A stretch of DNA of 64,000 nt, taken from positions 2,170,001-2,234,000 of the forward strand of contig NZ_CP139286.1 in assembly GCF_034067285.1 (NCBI RefSeq). Direction: 5' to 3'. Positions within the stretch are counted from its first letter, which is position 1. Each line of letters opens with the position of its first letter. This document shows, one piece after another, positions 27,097 through 37,141 of this stretch. The notes below the pieces were generated by a model. It saw only the letters and a program-made list of their open reading frames with translations, was not told the origin of the DNA and did no database searches. This stretch comes from Acinetobacter pittii (GTDB lineage: Bacteria > Pseudomonadota > Gammaproteobacteria > Pseudomonadales > Moraxellaceae). The position numbers and the translations under genes are program-made.

Positions 27097-28245
27097 CTAT
27101 GCTGGTACAGCGTTCTGTAAATGGTTCTTGCAGTAGCTGGCAATTGCAGCAAGAAGCCCTTCAATATCTTGAACATAAACTTCGCCAATATTGCCAATAC
27201 GGAAGCAGTTGAGGTCGGTAACTTTGCCCGGATAAATTACATAGCCTGAATTTTTCAAGGTTTCGTAAAATGACTGAAAGCTAAATGTTTCAACTGTCGG
27301 GTAAAGGAATGTCGTGATAATTGGTGATTGAGGTGCTTGATTGCCTAATACCAATTCAAAACCAAGCTGTTGCATACCTTGAGATAAGGTTTGCTGGTTT
27401 TGTAAATAACGTTGATAACGTGCAGCAACTCCGCCCTCTGCCTCAAGCTCAAGCAAGGCTTGGTAAAATGCACGTACTACATGGGTTGGCGAGGTAAAGC
27501 GCCATTTACCGTTATGCTGCTCCATTGTGTTCCACTGGTCATATAAATCGAGGCTGACCGAACGTGCCAAACCTTTACACGCTTCTAGGCAATCACGTTT
27601 CGCCAAAATAAAACCAAAGCCCGGCACACCTTGAATACATTTATTCGCACTTGAAATCAGAAAATCAATTTCAAGCTCTGCGATATCGATTGGCACACCG
27701 CCAAATGAACTCATCGCATCTACAATCCAGATTTTTCCTGCCGATTTAACTAAACGGCCAATGTCTTGAATCGGGTTTAAAATTCCCGTGGTGGTTTCAC
27801 AGTGCACACAAGCAACATGGCTAATAGTTTGATCTTGTAAAACACGTTCAATCTCTTGTAAATCTGGTGTTTGGGTTTCTAAATAGTTCAGCTCGATCAC
27901 TTCAATATTTAGGCAACGCGCCATTTGCACCATACGTGCACCATAAGCGCCGTTATTGATAATCAAGATTTTGCCATCACGCGGAATAGCTGACCCAAGC
28001 ACAGACTCCACCGCAAAACTTCCACTGCCTTGCATTAACACAGCCGTATATGTTTCAGGTTGACTGGTTGCCAAATTGACCAATCGAGAGCGGATATCTT
28101 GTACAAGCGAATTATATTCTTGATCCCAAGTACACCAGTCTTTTTGCATGGCACGGCGGACCGTCCCAGAAGTTGATAATGGACCTGGTGTCAAAAGCAG
28201 ATATTTGTTTTCTAAATCCATATCGATTTGTGGTTGCATGTTCAT
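27097..28245 (-). CDS. phnW: 2-Aminoethylphosphonate--pyruvate transaminase
   Basis: This 382-residue class V aminotransferase begins [17 protein letters not shown] and has [14 protein letters not shown] with the PLP-contact aspartate and [15 protein letters not shown], whose lysine binds PLP. It converts 2-aminoethylphosphonate and pyruvate to phosphonoacetaldehyde and alanine. The frame extends to a TTG at 28287, but the ATG at 28245 is the reasonable start; the region upstream is occupied by the GntR operator. phnX follows in the same transcript. Confidence 0.94.
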   Translation of the reverse strand: MNMQPQIDMDLENKYLLLTPGPLSTSGTVRRAMQKDWCTWDQEYNSLVQDIRSRLVNLATSQPETYTAVLMQGSGSFAVESVLGSAIPRDGKILIINNGAYGARMVQMARCLNIEVIELNYLETQTPDLQEIERVLQDQTISHVACVHCETTTGILNPIQDIGRLVKSAGKIWIVDAMSSFGGVPIDIAELEIDFLISSANKCIQGVPGFGFILAKRDCLEACKGLARSVSLDLYDQWNTMEQHNGKWRFTSPTHVVRAFYQALLELEAEGGVAARYQRYLQNQQTLSQGMQQLGFELVLGNQAPQSPIITTFLYPTVETFSFQSFYETLKNSGYVIYPGKVTDLNCFRIGNIGEVYVQDIEGLLAAIASYCKNHLQNAVPA

Positions 28246-28286
28246 AAGATTGCTCGTTTCGTTCACGTTAATTTCAATATACACCA

Positions 28287-28304
28287 ATCTGGTTTAAACC
28301 AGAT
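28287..28304. promoter_or_regulatory. PhnR-type operator before phnW
   Basis: The perfect 18-bp palindrome ATCTGGTTTAAACCAGAT, in the spacer between the FAD oxidoreductase gene and phnW, is identical to the one before the phn binding-protein gene at 33603. The local GntR/UTRA protein is the likely binder. Confidence 0.8.
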
Positions 28305-28310
28305 GACAAA

Positions 28311-29465
28311 CTAGTAAATATTTTGTTCTAATATTTTTTTCATAAATCCAGCCCCAGTGGTCATACCTTTGCCAGCGATCGCACTCACCAGGAAGATGTT
28401 GTTCTCGGCTTCAGTGACACAGGCCATCTCATGTTCATGGGTCAGGTAATAACCATTCCAACGTTTTTGAATTGGAGGTAAAGTCAGCCCTAATTTTTCA
28501 TGACAGTAGGCTTGAATAAATTGATTAATGTCTTCGCGTTGCTCAAATTGAGGTGCTTCATCAAGCGGATGGTATTCGTGACTATCACCCACAATCAGTT
28601 CACCAAATTCGTTTTGTTTAATCAGAATATGAATCCCAAATTCTTTAACAAATCCTCGTTGTGACGCTTTAATCAGCTCATCATGACTCGGACAAATTTC
28701 AAAGGCTGGATAGCGCGAAATGGATAAACCTGAATAAAGAGAAGCATTTAATTTTTGTTGAAATGGTTGAGTCAGTACCATTTGTAAACCGCAACGTTTC
28801 AGGTTCAAACTTTGCAGCAATTCTGGATATAAAATATCGATGACCTCACCGTGACAGATCAAAACTTTATTTGCCCAATAAATCTCGCCATTTGCCAGAT
28901 GAACCTGACACTTTTCCTGCTGGTATTTGGTTTGTACTACACAAGCATTGGTATAGATCACCACACCTTTACTTTCAGCATATGCCAATAGTCGCTGACC
29001 GATCACATGCGGCTCTATCGAATAATCTTCCTCAAAGATTAAGCCGCCTTGGAACTGCTGCTCAGGATTCAAATATGAAAATTGTGTGGTTAGTTCTTCA
29101 TGGCTGAGCAGATGAACCGGAATCTGGTACGTGCCTGCACGCTCGGCAAACTCATTTAAAACCTGCCATTCAAGTGCAGTATTGGCGAGATATACGCCTT
29201 GTCTTTGCTCAAATGAAATATCGGTTTCAGCCTGAATACGCTGGTAAAAAGAGCGTGTTTCAAGTGCATACTTTCGCCATGGTTGTTCTGGATGGGTTAA
29301 TGTCGATGTTCCGACCATGCCAAAATTACGGCGAGTTGCACCTACAGGCTTAGCATTTTTCTCAAAAATACAGACTTTTAAGCCTTGCTCTTGTGCCTGT
29401 ATAGCAGCGGACAAACCTAAAATTCCGGCACCGACAACAATTAAATCAAACTGTACGTTATTCAT
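28311..29465 (-). CDS. FAD-dependent oxidoreductase of the phosphonate cluster
   Basis: This 384-residue DAO-type flavoprotein has an N-terminal Rossmann motif VVGAGILGLSAAIQAQEQG and a C-terminal FAD contact SAIAGKGMTTGAGF. It matches the family proposed as phosphonate-associated FAD oxidoreductase, often found beside phnW/phnX. It may oxidise an N-modified aminoethylphosphonate (for example an N-methyl form) to feed PhnW; this is family knowledge plus inference. It lies after the transport genes and before the phnW operator, so it probably belongs to the transporter transcript. Confidence 0.8.
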   Translation of the reverse strand: MNNVQFDLIVVGAGILGLSAAIQAQEQGLKVCIFEKNAKPVGATRRNFGMVGTSTLTHPEQPWRKYALETRSFYQRIQAETDISFEQRQGVYLANTALEWQVLNEFAERAGTYQIPVHLLSHEELTTQFSYLNPEQQFQGGLIFEEDYSIEPHVIGQRLLAYAESKGVVIYTNACVVQTKYQQEKCQVHLANGEIYWANKVLICHGEVIDILYPELLQSLNLKRCGLQMVLTQPFQQKLNASLYSGLSISRYPAFEICPSHDELIKASQRGFVKEFGIHILIKQNEFGELIVGDSHEYHPLDEAPQFEQREDINQFIQAYCHEKLGLTLPPIQKRWNGYYLTHEHEMACVTEAENNIFLVSAIAGKGMTTGAGFMKKILEQNIY

Positions 29466-29570
29466 AAGACTTCCAATTTGCGAAATTTAGGATGAACAAA
29501 CCCTTGCCTTGTTGAACAAAGCATTTCGTTTCAGTCGGTTAAATAAAAATTATGTTTAGCTAAACATCAC

Positions 29571-31280
29571 TTAGTGGGAACTTTCACGCCATTGTTGGCT
29601 TCTTGCCATGATTTTTCGGGTAAACAACCAATGAATGAGTTTGACAACACATGAGGTTGTTAAAATCAAAATACTCATCGCAACAGCAGCAACCGTATCG
29701 CCTGCATCATCCATATTTAAAACGGCCACCGCCGCTAAACTGGTGTCTGGTGAATAGAGGAAAATTGCAGCCGATACGGTCGTCATGGCATTTACAAAAA
29801 CATAGACCGATACATCGCATAGCGCTGGGAAACACATAGGCAAATACACTTTCCAAAAGGTTTTCCACTTCGATGTCCCTAGAGCTTGTGCTGCCTGATC
29901 AAGCTGTAGCGGAATCTGTTTAATGGCATTGGTTAAAGTCAGATGCGGTACAGTGTAATAATGCACGATGGTTGAAATCACCAAAATGGTCATGGTTCCA
30001 TACAGCACATTTAACGGGTTGCTTTGCTGGTTAAAGAACAGAATATAAGCAATACCTAGAACTAGCCCCGGCACTGCAAGAGGTAATAAAACCAAAGCTT
30101 GCACATAGTTTTTAATGAGTGGATGTGCCTTAAAACGTTCAGTTAATAGTGCCACCATAAAAATAAGTGCCGTGCCCACAACCGTACTAAAAAAGGCCAT
30201 ACGAACCGAGTTAAAGTACGCCGCCCAACCGCCACCATCGACATATTCAAAACTGTAGTGTGCTAAGGTTAAAGACAAATCGTAAGGCCAAGACTGGATA
30301 AATGACGCCAAAATTGCCGTAAAGATAATCAGCAAAATCGAACCCGAAACTACGCCACAAAATATGCTCAGAACGACTTCAAGCTTTTTATTACGCGCAG
30401 AGATATAAGGTTTAGTCTGAAAAGATTGAAAACGTGCATGACGTTTGCTTTGTATACGGTCGAAAATAAATACGAACACTGCTGGTAGCAATAATAAGAT
30501 GGAAATGACTGCACCCATGCTCATGTTTTGCTGACCAATAATCTGTTTATAGACATCAAGCGCCATCATGTTAAATGAACCACCAATGACTTTTGGAATA
30601 CCAAAATCTGTTAGGACATAAATAAAAGCCACCAGACTTGCACTGATTAAGCCATAACGAATTGCAGGTAAAGTCACATGATAATGCGTCTTCCAGACAT
30701 TTTTACCCAGTGACAAAGATGCTTCAATTAAACGCTGATCGACACTTCTAAAGGAGACCATCATCAGCATTAAAATTGCTGGAAATAGCCAAAAGCAATA
30801 ACTGATTAAAATACCGATTGGACCATAAATCTGTACATCACCCAATAAAGGCTTGAATACACCTTGCTTGCCAAATAAATAAACCAATGCCAAAGATGGC
30901 AAAAGTGACGGTGCCAAGATTGGTAAAAATGCCACCAATTTAAAGAAGCCTTTGCCTTTAATATTGACATTGGTCAGTGCAAACGCATAAATACTGGAGA
31001 GAAAAACTGTAATGACAGTAGCAGTACAAGCGATCCACACAGAGTTAAATACGGAACTGAGTAAAGCGGAACTACCAAAGTAATTGTAAAAGTTTTCAAG
31101 TCCGACAAAGTTTTGATTTTCATCAAAAAAAGCACTTTGAAACAGCATTATTAAGGGAGCAATAATCGCTAAAGTCAAAGCAATTGCGACGCTCGCTAAA
31201 GCAATATTTGACCTTAATGAGTATTCAGTTTTTTGACGCGGCTGTGTTTTTAAAACCGCTGAAGCAGTTTCATTTAACAT
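29571..31280 (-). CDS. 2-Aminoethylphosphonate ABC transporter permease, fused two-domain form
   Basis: The 569-residue inner-membrane protein has two binding-protein-dependent transport domains, each with about six membrane segments and its own EAA-type loop (EASLSLGKNVWKTHYHVTLPAI in the first half, QAALGTSKWKTFWKVYLPMCFP in the second). In Salmonella the equivalent permeases PhnU and PhnV are separate; here they are one chain, the form used in the iron-type and putative AEP transporter family. It overlaps the ATPase gene by 7 nt, so translation is coupled. Confidence 0.85.
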   Translation of the reverse strand: MLNETASAVLKTQPRQKTEYSLRSNIALASVAIALTLAIIAPLIMLFQSAFFDENQNFVGLENFYNYFGSSALLSSVFNSVWIACTATVITVFLSSIYAFALTNVNIKGKGFFKLVAFLPILAPSLLPSLALVYLFGKQGVFKPLLGDVQIYGPIGILISYCFWLFPAILMLMMVSFRSVDQRLIEASLSLGKNVWKTHYHVTLPAIRYGLISASLVAFIYVLTDFGIPKVIGGSFNMMALDVYKQIIGQQNMSMGAVISILLLLPAVFVFIFDRIQSKRHARFQSFQTKPYISARNKKLEVVLSIFCGVVSGSILLIIFTAILASFIQSWPYDLSLTLAHYSFEYVDGGGWAAYFNSVRMAFFSTVVGTALIFMVALLTERFKAHPLIKNYVQALVLLPLAVPGLVLGIAYILFFNQQSNPLNVLYGTMTILVISTIVHYYTVPHLTLTNAIKQIPLQLDQAAQALGTSKWKTFWKVYLPMCFPALCDVSVYVFVNAMTTVSAAIFLYSPDTSLAAVAVLNMDDAGDTVAAVAMSILILTTSCVVKLIHWLFTRKIMARSQQWRESSH

Positions 31281-32476
31281 AGTGCATACCCTTGATCGTC
31301 AAAAACATGGATGAGCTGATTAGGTACTTTTATAAACATGAGTTCTTGCAAAGATTTGAACTTTGTATTTTCAATTTCAATTTGCAAAAGGTGTTTTGTC
31401 TGCTCAATTCCATCAATATGAATGGCGCAAAATAAACGGCGTTTTGCACCTAAAAATTCAGTGCTTAATACTTTAACTGGCAAATACAGCGATTCTTTGT
31501 CACTGCCAAAATCATCTACCAACTCGACAGCTTCGGGCCTAAAACCCATACTGTAGTTTTGCCCTGCTTTAAGTTTTTGCTGTTCCAAATTTAAAGGAAT
31601 AAAACCTAAAACATTGATCTGATTCGGTACTGCACAAGTAGCTTTTAAAAAGTTCATAGTCCCAATAAACTTTGCAACGAATTGGGTTTGTGGCTTGTAA
31701 TAAATATTGTGTGGCGTATCAATTTGCTCAATCACGCCATGATTCATCACCACAACACGGTCAGAAATGCTTAATGCTTCTTCTTGGTCGTGCGTCACCA
31801 TAATGGTTGGCAAATTAAGCTGCGATTGAATTGAGCGAATCTTTTGTCTTAGGTTCAGACGTACCTGAGCATCAAGTGCTGAAAGCGGTTCATCTAGCAG
31901 TAAAATATCCGGGTTCGGTGCAATTGCCCGAGCGAGCGCAACACGTTGCTGCTGCCCGCCCGACAATTGATTTGGATATTTTTTTGCAATATCAGGTAAC
32001 TCAATCAGCTCTAATAACTGCTGAACCCGTTGATTACGCTGTGCTTTATCCCACTTTTTTTTGTCCAAGCCAAAAGCAATATTTTCTTCAACGTTTAAGT
32101 TTGGAAATAACGCATAGTTTTGAAACACAATGCCACAGTGACGCTTTTCAGCACTCAGCAAAGTTATATCTGTTCCCTTTTTTATAACCTTTCCATAATC
32201 AGGTTTTTCAAGACCCGCAATTATGCGTAACAATGTGGTTTTACCGCATCCTGAAGGCCCTAAAAAGCTGACGAACTCGCCAGCTTTCAGGTCTAAATTA
32301 ATATGTGTTAGAGCCTGAAAGTGTTGGAACTTTTTTTGAATATCCACCACTTCTAAAACTGAGGGGCCATGTTCAGGATATTTATAGGTCGTTAAAGTCG
32401 ACAATAAATGCCCTGCTAACTCGGCCTTTTGGTTTTGACCTAGCAGCGATGATTGCAATGACGAAGGAATTTGCAT
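31274..32476 (-). CDS. phnT: 2-Aminoethylphosphonate ABC transporter ATP-binding protein
   Basis: The 400-residue ABC ATPase has Walker A GPSGCGKTT, signature LSGGQQQRVALARA and Walker B ILLLDEPLSALDAQ, plus a C-terminal TOBE-like extension (GFRPEAVELV). The start at 32476 is preferred to the frame's earlier start at 32569, which would overlap the binding-protein gene. It supplies energy to the fused permease, and PhnT of Salmonella is the named equivalent. It is fairly long for an ATPase of this kind because of a roughly 40-residue N-terminal extension. Confidence 0.86.
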   Translation of the reverse strand: MQIPSSLQSSLLGQNQKAELAGHLLSTLTTYKYPEHGPSVLEVVDIQKKFQHFQALTHINLDLKAGEFVSFLGPSGCGKTTLLRIIAGLEKPDYGKVIKKGTDITLLSAEKRHCGIVFQNYALFPNLNVEENIAFGLDKKKWDKAQRNQRVQQLLELIELPDIAKKYPNQLSGGQQQRVALARAIAPNPDILLLDEPLSALDAQVRLNLRQKIRSIQSQLNLPTIMVTHDQEEALSISDRVVVMNHGVIEQIDTPHNIYYKPQTQFVAKFIGTMNFLKATCAVPNQINVLGFIPLNLEQQKLKAGQNYSMGFRPEAVELVDDFGSDKESLYLPVKVLSTEFLGAKRRLFCAIHIDGIEQTKHLLQIEIENTKFKSLQELMFIKVPNQLIHVFDDQGYALC

Positions 32477-32498
32477 AATGAGGCCCTTATTCAAAAGA

Positions 32499-33536
32499 TC
32501 ACTTTTCAAAACGCTTTGACCATTCAGCCAAAATACGTTCACGCTGTTCGGCCGCCCAATAAAAATCATTTTTTACAAGCAGTTGAGGAAGGTTTTTCGG
32601 GAAACTCATGGTGGTATTTTCAATACCTTTATAAGCGACCATTGAAAAGTTATGCGCATAAGCTTCATTTGCCGCTTTGCTTACCGACCAATTAATAAAT
32701 TTTTGTGCGCTACTTAATTTCTTGGTTCCTTTCACAATTGCTGAGGCTTCCAGTTCCCAACCTAACCCTTCAGTTGGATAAACCACTTCCAAAGGTGCGC
32801 CATCTGCTTTTAATTTAAATGCTGGATAACCGAAAGAAATACCAATTGGAATTTCGCCTTGTGCGGCCATTTTGCAAGGTTTTGAACCAGAATGAGGATA
32901 TTGCGAAATGTTTTTATCTAAAGCCTGCATATAGTCCCACGCCTGCTTTTCACCCCAGATCTGCATCCAAGCAGTCACATCTAAATACCCCGTACCGCTT
33001 GATGCCGGATTTGGCATCACAATTAGGTTTTTATAAATCGGGTTGGTTAAATCTTTCCAAGTTTTTGGAATCGGTAACTTACGTTTTTCTAATTCGACTT
33101 TATTTACACAGATTGCAGATTCCCATGCATCCATACCCGTCCAAGTCGGTACAGGTTTTTGACTTACAAATTCGGGTTTTAAATTTTGGACACCTTCAGG
33201 TTTAAAAGGCTCAAGCATGTCTTTCTTTTCCATGACCAGCAAACTGGTTAAAGCCACACCAAAAATCACATCCGCTTGTGGGTTTTTCTGCTCTGCCAAA
33301 AGTTTAGCGGTAATTACACCAGTTGAATCTCGTACCCATTTTACTTTTAGCTCTGGATAAGCTTTGTGTAATTCTTCTTGGTATTGTTTAAGCTGGTCGG
33401 CTTCCACTGCCGTATAGACGGTAATTTCTTCTGAGTTTTTTGATGTTGCTGATGAACATCCCATTTGAAAAGCGACCACCACACCTAAAACTGATGCAGT
33501 GCCAAGTTTAATTGTCTGTTGAACATACTGTTTCAT
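32499..33536 (-). CDS. phnS: 2-Aminoethylphosphonate substrate-binding lipoprotein/periplasmic protein
   Basis: This 345-residue extracellular solute-binding protein of the iron/AEP type begins, after the signal, ITVYTAVEADQLKQYQEELHKAYPELKVKWVRDSTGVITAKL. The N-terminus MKQYVQQTIKLGTASVLGVVV ends in FQMGC, a plausible lipobox with Cys27. Start 33536 is chosen because it gives a clean signal peptide; the frame opens at TTG 33578. It is the first gene of the transporter operon, with the PhnR palindrome 67 bp upstream. Confidence 0.88.
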   Translation of the reverse strand: MKQYVQQTIKLGTASVLGVVVAFQMGCSSATSKNSEEITVYTAVEADQLKQYQEELHKAYPELKVKWVRDSTGVITAKLLAEQKNPQADVIFGVALTSLLVMEKKDMLEPFKPEGVQNLKPEFVSQKPVPTWTGMDAWESAICVNKVELEKRKLPIPKTWKDLTNPIYKNLIVMPNPASSGTGYLDVTAWMQIWGEKQAWDYMQALDKNISQYPHSGSKPCKMAAQGEIPIGISFGYPAFKLKADGAPLEVVYPTEGLGWELEASAIVKGTKKLSSAQKFINWSVSKAANEAYAHNFSMVAYKGIENTTMSFPKNLPQLLVKNDFYWAAEQRERILAEWSKRFEK

Positions 33537-33602
33537 CTGCAAACCATCGAATGCAATTATTTGATGATCGTATTTCAACAGGTTTATATGACAGTTTGAT
33601 TA

Positions 33603-33620
33603 ATCTGGTTTAAACCAGAT
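33603..33620. promoter_or_regulatory. PhnR-type operator before the phn transport genes
   Basis: AATCTGGTTTAAACCAGATT (33602-33621) is a perfect palindrome whose 18-bp core is identical to the site before phnW. It lies between the 3' end of the GntR gene and the binding-protein start. Confidence 0.82.
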
Positions 33621-33627
33621 TGTATTT

Positions 33628-34350
33628 TTATGCTCGTGCTTCGAAATGTAAATCTAAGACATCGTGTAGCCAATATTCTTGGTCAACATCTGTAATTACA
33701 CCCTTTTCATTTCTGTTACTACGGCAAATATATAAACCGAGTGCACCGACATTGACATGAAGCGCTTTGGCCTGTTGTTCCGATAAAGCTGTTGGATAGA
33801 GGTTAATGTCGGCTCTGGTGATATGGCAGTTATATTCATTTGCCATCAGTAAAGTAATGGATTGCTTGAGATCATGAGTTAAAAAATCGGGAAAAAGCTC
33901 TGCATTCACACGTAAATGCTCAACCAACACAGGACGTCCATTAATACAGCGACGACGCCAAACTGAATAAATCGGATGCCCTTTTTCAACTTTTAAATGC
34001 TTGGCATCCCAAGAAGTGGCCTGAGTCAGTTCACTGGAAATCACTTCTGTAGAAGGTTCATAGCCTTGTTCAATCACAAACTGGTTAAAGTTTTTTGTCG
34101 ATTGAGGGTGATAAATAATACGCGGAGAACGAACATACCAACCACGGCGGTCTAATCGATAAATCAAACCATCAGTTTCCAAAGCCAGCAAAGCTTCACG
34201 TGCAGCAACCCGAGTGGTTTGGAATTGCTCAGATAGCACTCTTTCCGATGGGAGTTTTGCGTGGGCGTCTAATACACCAGATTCAATATCGTGGGCAATT
34301 GCATCGCGAATAGGAATATATTTAGGTATGCGTGCTTGGTCCTGTTCCAT
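33628..34350 (-). CDS. phnR: GntR-family phosphonate utilisation regulator
   Basis: The 240-residue HutC/UTRA-type GntR protein has an N-terminal winged helix (residues 10-75, LPSERVLSEQFQTTRVAAREALLALETDGLIYRLDRRGWYV) and a C-terminal UTRA ligand domain (ITLLMANEYNCHITRADINLYP). It lies immediately upstream of the transporter operon in the same direction. Two identical palindromes in the cluster are its likely targets. The ligand is probably 2-aminoethylphosphonate (inference). Confidence 0.87.
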   Translation of the reverse strand: MEQDQARIPKYIPIRDAIAHDIESGVLDAHAKLPSERVLSEQFQTTRVAAREALLALETDGLIYRLDRRGWYVRSPRIIYHPQSTKNFNQFVIEQGYEPSTEVISSELTQATSWDAKHLKVEKGHPIYSVWRRRCINGRPVLVEHLRVNAELFPDFLTHDLKQSITLLMANEYNCHITRADINLYPTALSEQQAKALHVNVGALGLYICRSNRNEKGVITDVDQEYWLHDVLDLHFEARA

Positions 34351-34484
34351 ACAAACTTAGAATTTATAAATAAAGAAATTAATAGCAATATACTGAAAAA
34401 ATATGACAAAAGCTTTTATTAATGCTGATCTTTTAAGCAAAGCGCACCGCATCTCAGACTTTTTCCAACTAAATTTTCCTATAG

Positions 34485-34510
34485 AAAAAGGGCATCTATG
34501 TGCCCTTTTA
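34485..34510 (-). terminator. Intrinsic terminator after pobA
   Basis: AAAAGGGCA (34486-34494) and TGCCCTTTT (34501-34509) pair around a 6-nt loop, with a T-run on the minus strand just past the pobA stop. Confidence 0.82.
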
Positions 34511-34523
34511 TCTTTTTTAATTG

Positions 34524-35753
<1,230 letters not shown>

Positions 35754-35833
35754 TCATCCTGACTTTTAAATTACTGGCTTTAAGTTTTGTTCACTATGTA
35801 TCCAAGACGAAAATAACCGTTTATCATTTAGTT

Positions 35834-35850
35834 TGTCCGGATAGCGGACA
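35834..35850. promoter_or_regulatory. PobR operator in the pobA-pobR spacer
   Basis: TGTCCG-GATAG-CGGACA is an inverted repeat 30 bp before the pobR start in the 141-bp divergent spacer. In A. baylyi PobR is known to bind inverted repeats in the equivalent spacer. Confidence 0.65.
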
Positions 35851-35879
35851 GAAACAACCAAAATAACAGGAATGAATGG

Positions 35880-36695
35880 ATGCCTTCTATCGATGCTTTT
35901 TTAGAGCACCCGACCTCGCATGAGAAAATTCGTCAAGATGACTACATTGCAGGATTAGCTAAAGGCTTGGCTTTACTGGAAGCTTTTGGAACAGATCGGC
36001 AACGGCTTAATGTCACTCAAGTGGCTGAGCGAACTGGTATTAGTCGTACAGCGGCAAGGCGTTATTTAAAAACTTTAAAATACTTAGGCTATTTAGAAAC
36101 AGATGAACATTACTTTTGGTTGACTCATCGTGTGCTACGCTTTTCGAGTTCTTATTTAAGCTCTGCTCACCTGCCTAAAGTCGCTCAATCATTTTTAAAT
36201 CTTTTGTGTGCACAGACATCTCTTACTTTTTCAATTGTGGTGTTAGACGATAACGAAGTCGTACCCATTGCCCGTAGCTATTTACCGCAGCAAGATAATT
36301 TACGCGTTAGCCCTTACGGTATGCATTTAGGTAACCGACTGCCTGCCCATGCCACTTCTACGGGTAAAGTATTGCTTGCTGCACTGTCTGAAGAAGCTCA
36401 ACACACATGGGTAAAAACTTACGGTTTAAAGCGTTTAACCCCTTTTACCCTCATAGATGAGTCAAAGTTTTTTGAAGTGCTTAAGGGCATTTCATTATCA
36501 GATTATTGTCTTTCTAAAGAAGAACATGAGCTTGGCGTGATTGCGATTGCCGTACCCGTATTTAACGCCCAAGGTCAAGCCATTGCGGCGCTTAACTGCA
36601 TGTCTCAGACCAACCGTGTACAAGAAGATTATCTGGTTCAGCAAATTTTGCCATTGCTACGCAACACGGCAAATGAACTTAGAAATTTGATTTAA
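35880..36695 (+). CDS. pobR: IclR-family activator of pobA
   Basis: This 271-residue IclR protein has a winged helix (about residues 22-80, VTQVAERTGISRTAARRYLKTLKYLGYLE) and a C-terminal effector domain (RLPAHATSTGKVLLAALS, CLSKEEHELGVIAIAVPVFNAQGQAIAALNC). It is divergent from pobA with an operator between them. PobR of Acinetobacter activates pobA with 4-hydroxybenzoate as inducer. It is not close to the dca IclR pair of this window, so it is a separate lineage. A strong terminator follows. Confidence 0.9.
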   Translation: MPSIDAFLEHPTSHEKIRQDDYIAGLAKGLALLEAFGTDRQRLNVTQVAERTGISRTAARRYLKTLKYLGYLETDEHYFWLTHRVLRFSSSYLSSAHLPKVAQSFLNLLCAQTSLTFSIVVLDDNEVVPIARSYLPQQDNLRVSPYGMHLGNRLPAHATSTGKVLLAALSEEAQHTWVKTYGLKRLTPFTLIDESKFFEVLKGISLSDYCLSKEEHELGVIAIAVPVFNAQGQAIAALNCMSQTNRVQEDYLVQQILPLLRNTANELRNLI

Positions 36696-36706
36696 ATTAT
36701 ATAAAT

Positions 36707-36740
36707 AAGGCCTCGTCCACTTGAACAAGGCCTTTTTTTA
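36707..36740 (+). terminator. Intrinsic terminator after pobR
   Basis: AAGGCCT (36707-36713) pairs with AGGCCTT (36728-36734), followed by a seven-T run. Confidence 0.82.
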
Positions 36741-36757
36741 ATATTCAAACCGAAAGT

Positions 36758-37141
36758 TTATTGCTCAGATTCAAACTCTTTAATTGCCTCTTTAGCAATA
36801 CGAAAGCTATCTACAGCAGCAGGCACGCCACAGTAAATGGCTACTTGTAACAGCACTTCACGAATTTTCTCTTTAGGTACGCCATTTCGAAGTGCACCTT
36901 TAACATGTAGTTTTAACTCATGTGGACGATTTAAAGCCGAAATCATTGCCAAGTTAATTAAGCTGCGCTCAGGCTTACTTAATTCTTCACGTCCCCAAAC
37001 AGCTCCCCAGCAATATTCAGTCACTAACTCTTGAAGAGGTAGATTAAATTCATCGGCATTATTAATTGAATTATTTACATATTCTTCGCCAAGAACTTGT
37101 TTACGGATTACTAAACCCTTTTCAAATTTTTCATTACTCAT
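36758..37141 (-). CDS. Carboxymuconolactone decarboxylase family protein (PcaC-like)
   Basis: The 127-residue AhpD-fold protein has EYCWGAVWGREELSKPERSLINLAMISALNRPHELKLHVKGAL, the CMD signature with GVPKEKIREVLLQVAIYCGVPAA. It resembles PcaC rather than a peroxidase, as the CxxC pair of AhpD is missing. Its ATG overlaps the TGA of the succinate-semialdehyde dehydrogenase gene (ATGA), so the two are translated as a unit. The operon carries a TgnR-type operator, pointing to trigonelline or nicotinate-related catabolism instead of protocatechuate. The reaction is unknown. Confidence 0.8.
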   Translation of the reverse strand: MSNEKFEKGLVIRKQVLGEEYVNNSINNADEFNLPLQELVTEYCWGAVWGREELSKPERSLINLAMISALNRPHELKLHVKGALRNGVPKEKIREVLLQVAIYCGVPAAVDSFRIAKEAIKEFESEQ

